This document shows, in pieces, positions 61,691 through 64,000 of a stretch of 64,000 nucleotides of DNA. Every line of letters starts with the position of its first letter. Positions within the stretch are counted from its first letter, which is position 1. The translations under genes and the position numbers were made by a program. Under the pieces are notes generated by a model that was not told the origin of the DNA, ran no database searches, and saw only the letters and a list, made by a program, of their open reading frames with translations. The stretch is from contig JABCZI010000010.1 of assembly GCA_013289765.1 (NCBI GenBank), positions 1 to 64,000 on the forward strand. The letters are read 5' to 3'. The stretch comes from Acidobacteriota bacterium (GTDB lineage: Bacteria; Acidobacteriota; Terriglobia; Terriglobales; Acidobacteriaceae).

Positions 61691-63070
61691 TTACTTCCAA
61701 CTCCAATTCGGTTGCGAGTTCCGACCCGTAAAAGTCAATTGATGCAGCTTGGTGCCGTCGGCCAGCATTTCCCAGATTTCTTCCTTGCCCGAGCGCGCCG
61801 ACTGAAAGACGATATGGCGTCCGTCGGGCGACCACGAAGGAAAATCGTTGCGTCCGCCATCATGGGTCAGCTGAACCCACTGTTTGCTGGCAATATCCAT
61901 CAGATAAATGTCCGAGGACCCCGGCTCGCCTGGACCATACTTGCGAATCCATGCCAAGGTAAGAAACTGCCCGTTCGGCGACCAGTTGGGCGAAACCGCA
62001 TAGCCTTGATCCGTCATGCGCTGCTGATTTGTCCCGTCCGCCTCCATGGTATAGACCTGCGGCAGTCCGGTGCTTCCGCTGACGAACGCAATTTGGGCGC
62101 CGGTCTTGCGATTCCACACTGGAGACACGTCCGGGCCTTTGCCGCTGGTAATGCGATGAAAGTTGCCGCCGCTGGCATCGCTCTCATAGATCTGGGAATT
62201 ACCCCCGCGCGAGGAAGACAGCGCAAGTTTCGCCCCGTCGGGCGACCACGCCGGCGCCAGATTGGTGCCCCCGAACCTCGGAAAACTCACCAGACGGTTT
62301 AGGTCGATCGAGTACATCAATATGTCCCAGCCAGATTTTGTAAGGGAACTGAATGCCAGACGAGAGCCGTCCGGTGAGATGCGCGGCGAAAGAGAGATTG
62401 AACCCTGATGAGTCAGTTGCCGCTGATTGGAGCCATCGTAATCCATCACCCAGATTTCTTTGTGGCCGGAACGGTCACTGACGAAATAAATCTTGCTCTC
62501 CGCAATGCCTGGAACGCCGCCGCCTAAACGGAAGATAATCTCGTCGGCGAATTTATGCGCGATAACGCGGGCCGCTTCGTCCGTGGCATTGTCCGCATAT
62601 TGCTTGCCGAGAACCTGCGGCGAAGCCGTGTTCTTAACGTCGTAGAGCCAACCTTGAACCGTCACTTTTCCGTTGACTACAGCCAGATTGCCGAAGGCTA
62701 GCATCGCGGCATTGGGTGGAGGAGAACTCCAAGCCGGAAAGGTAATCTCGGTCGGCTGCCCCGGTACCTGCAAAGGATAAAAACTCTTCGAGACGAGTTC
62801 GACGACGCCGGAATTGTCCAGGTCATTCCAGAAAGTGTCGTTAAAAACCTTGAGCAGAGCCGTGTTCTGCGGATCGCCGCTGGATGGCTTGAAATCAGGA
62901 ACAGCGAGTCGTACTTTCTCGACCCCTAGCCCGGAACCGGTGCGAACCCAATCCTGAGCAAAGCTCGTAGAAGTTAACAGGGAAGAGAACAGGATTACGA
63001 AAGACACCACGCTCACAAGCCGCGCGGCAATCAGGCCAAGGTGCGGAAATATTTTATGTCCTTCGTCCAT
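61691..63070 (-). CDS. tolB: Tol-Pal system protein TolB
   Basis: 459 residues from ATG 63070. Signal peptide (VVSFVILFSSLLTSTSFAQ), then the N-terminal domain (LAVPDFKPSSGDPQNTALLK, LAVVNGKVTVQGWLYDV). The six-bladed propeller shows repeated SPDG blades: RISPDGSRLAFSS, AWSPDGAKLALSS, NWSPNGQFLTLAW, SWSPDGRHIVFQSARSGK. TolB links TolA and Pal in the periplasm. Gene order TolA-like, TolB, Pal, CpoB is the standard tol-pal arrangement. Confidence 0.93.
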   Translation of the reverse strand: MDEGHKIFPHLGLIAARLVSVVSFVILFSSLLTSTSFAQDWVRTGSGLGVEKVRLAVPDFKPSSGDPQNTALLKVFNDTFWNDLDNSGVVELVSKSFYPLQVPGQPTEITFPAWSSPPPNAAMLAFGNLAVVNGKVTVQGWLYDVKNTASPQVLGKQYADNATDEAARVIAHKFADEIIFRLGGGVPGIAESKIYFVSDRSGHKEIWVMDYDGSNQRQLTHQGSISLSPRISPDGSRLAFSSLTKSGWDILMYSIDLNRLVSFPRFGGTNLAPAWSPDGAKLALSSSRGGNSQIYESDASGGNFHRITSGKGPDVSPVWNRKTGAQIAFVSGSTGLPQVYTMEADGTNQQRMTDQGYAVSPNWSPNGQFLTLAWIRKYGPGEPGSSDIYLMDIASKQWVQLTHDGGRNDFPSWSPDGRHIVFQSARSGKEEIWEMLADGTKLHQLTFTGRNSQPNWSWK

Positions 63071-63285
63071 CCGGTTGGATCCGCTGCAGAAACTCGTGCA
63101 AGAAGATACCGTATGCGACAGTATCGTAGGCCGACATGTTCTCATTGGCAAGTCACGTTCGATCATAATCGGAATATGGAACCTAAAGAATAATCACGTA
63201 GATGCTCGGCGTTTTAATCCGGTGGATCGCCAGTTCCGGAATTCCTGTCTCGATGGATGCCTTCAACGGGCTGATTTCATCTATT

Positions 63286-64000
63286 TTATTTCTTGCTGTA
63301 GTCGAACCAATATTCTACTGAGATCTTGCTGCCGCTGTAGTCCTGCGGCAGCGGCCCAAATGTGTCGATGCGTTGCAAGGCGCGCGTCGCTGAGACGTCC
63401 AGCGAAGGTACGCCGCTGGACTGCTCGACTCTCACATTGAAGGGATGTCCATCGCGCGCCACGTCAAAGGTGATGTAAACCCGCTGCGCGCTGGTGATCC
63501 GCGGATCAACTTCATACTTCAACCAGTTCTCCGATACTTTTCGCTGCACGATCTGGACGTAATAGGCGTACTTCGTTCCAAAGTCTCCGCCACTGCCCGT
63601 GATGCCGAATCCGCCTTTAGCGCCACCGGACGCGAAGCTGCCGTAAGGACCACTGACCGGTCCGCCCTCGCCGAACGCAACCTGGTTGGTCTCTTCCTCG
63701 GGCGCGGACTTCGGTTTTTCCTTGGTCGGAGTCGGAAGTTTCTTAGGCTTGATCTTAGTATTCTTGCCCTGGATCGCGATCGCGTCGGGCTCTTTCTCCT
63801 CAATCTTCGGTTGAGATTTGGTCACGCCTTTCGATTCGTTCGCCAGCACGTTCTCGGTTTTTGCCGCGGACGCAGGCAACGGTACGGAACTTACCATCGT
63901 GACGCCGATGGCCGAACCTCCTCCTCCGCCTCCCCAGTTGTTGCCGCGCGGTCCCGCGGACACGACCAAGTAAAGCAGAATGACGGCTGCAACCGCGACG
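63286..64000 (-). CDS. TolA/TonB-type energy-transducing protein, 5' end outside the window
   Basis: About 238 residues visible; the frame is open at the edge. It begins with a membrane helix (VAVAAVILLYLVV). A Gly/Lys/Pro-rich spanning region follows (KTENVLANESKGVTKSQ, KIKPKKLPTPTKEKPK), then a TonB/TolA-type C-terminal domain (YYVQIVQRKVSENWLKYEVD, VYITFDVARDGHPFNVRVEQSSG, PLPQDYSGSKISVEYWF). Sitting directly upstream of tolB, it is probably the TolA counterpart. A TonB for the receptor at 13549 cannot be excluded. Confidence 0.85.
   Translation of the reverse strand, partial: VAVAAVILLYLVVSAGPRGNNWGGGGGGSAIGVTMVSSVPLPASAAKTENVLANESKGVTKSQPKIEEKEPDAIAIQGKNTKIKPKKLPTPTKEKPKSAPEEETNQVAFGEGGPVSGPYGSFASGGAKGGFGITGSGGDFGTKYAYYVQIVQRKVSENWLKYEVDPRITSAQRVYITFDVARDGHPFNVRVEQSSGVPSLDVSATRALQRIDTFGPLPQDYSGSKISVEYWFDYSKK

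Overview
The window looks like a chromosome segment of an Acidobacteriota bacterium (Koribacter/Terriglobia-like). This is inferred from gene content: an Oar-like TonB-dependent receptor with a carboxypeptidase-regulatory N-terminus next to a LacI regulator, SBBP and HAF beta-propeller surface proteins, a Ser/Thr kinase with a TPR tail, a DUF2934 protein, large secreted PIG-L deacetylases, and several GC-rich palindromic intergenic repeats. The cell is Gram-negative: a Tol-Pal locus, a TonB receptor, OmpA-like and lipoprotein genes are present. No rRNA, tRNA, CRISPR array, transposase or prophage gene was seen; the region reads as chromosomal with a few accessory patches.

Layout. 1-12 kb: small or poorly characterised envelope genes. 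They include a frameshifted small membrane protein, a HAF-repeat protein, an OmpA-like protein, two neighbouring surface proteins that share a C-terminal membrane module, and an AsmA-like protein. 12-17.3 kb: a LacI regulator followed by a 1229-residue TonB-dependent receptor. 17.3-24.9 kb: amino-acid metabolism, with a trans-sulfuration enzyme divergent from an SDR, aminotransferase, amidohydrolase, cupin, threonine synthase and homoserine kinase run. 25-33.5 kb: a DinB-like protein, an amino-acid permease, a secreted PIG-L deacetylase and a Ser/Thr kinase.

33.5-39.4 kb holds the most interesting locus. It is a minus-strand run encoding an esterase, an ATP-grasp ligase, a small membrane protein, a GCS2-type carboxylate-amine ligase, an M29 aminopeptidase and a second ATP-grasp-like protein, with start/stop contact at two junctions. 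Three predicted amide-bond-forming enzymes together with a peptidase and an esterase suggest an uncharacterised pathway making or modifying a small peptide. Product and substrates are unknown.

39.4-50.7 kb: a TPR protein coupled to a ClC channel, two tandem paralogous secreted proteins with a HEVGEWADDP motif, a LolA-like protein, a zinc-ribbon/Sel1 membrane protein, a cupin, a gene with two apparent frameshifts, and RNase PH. 50.9-59.9 kb: a hybrid histidine kinase, an aldehyde dehydrogenase, a VapBC toxin-antitoxin pair with a palindromic promoter, a CPBP protease, a LacD-type aldolase, SSB and a ferredoxin. 59.9-64 kb: the Tol-Pal locus (CpoB, Pal, TolB and a TolA/TonB-type protein that runs off the window).
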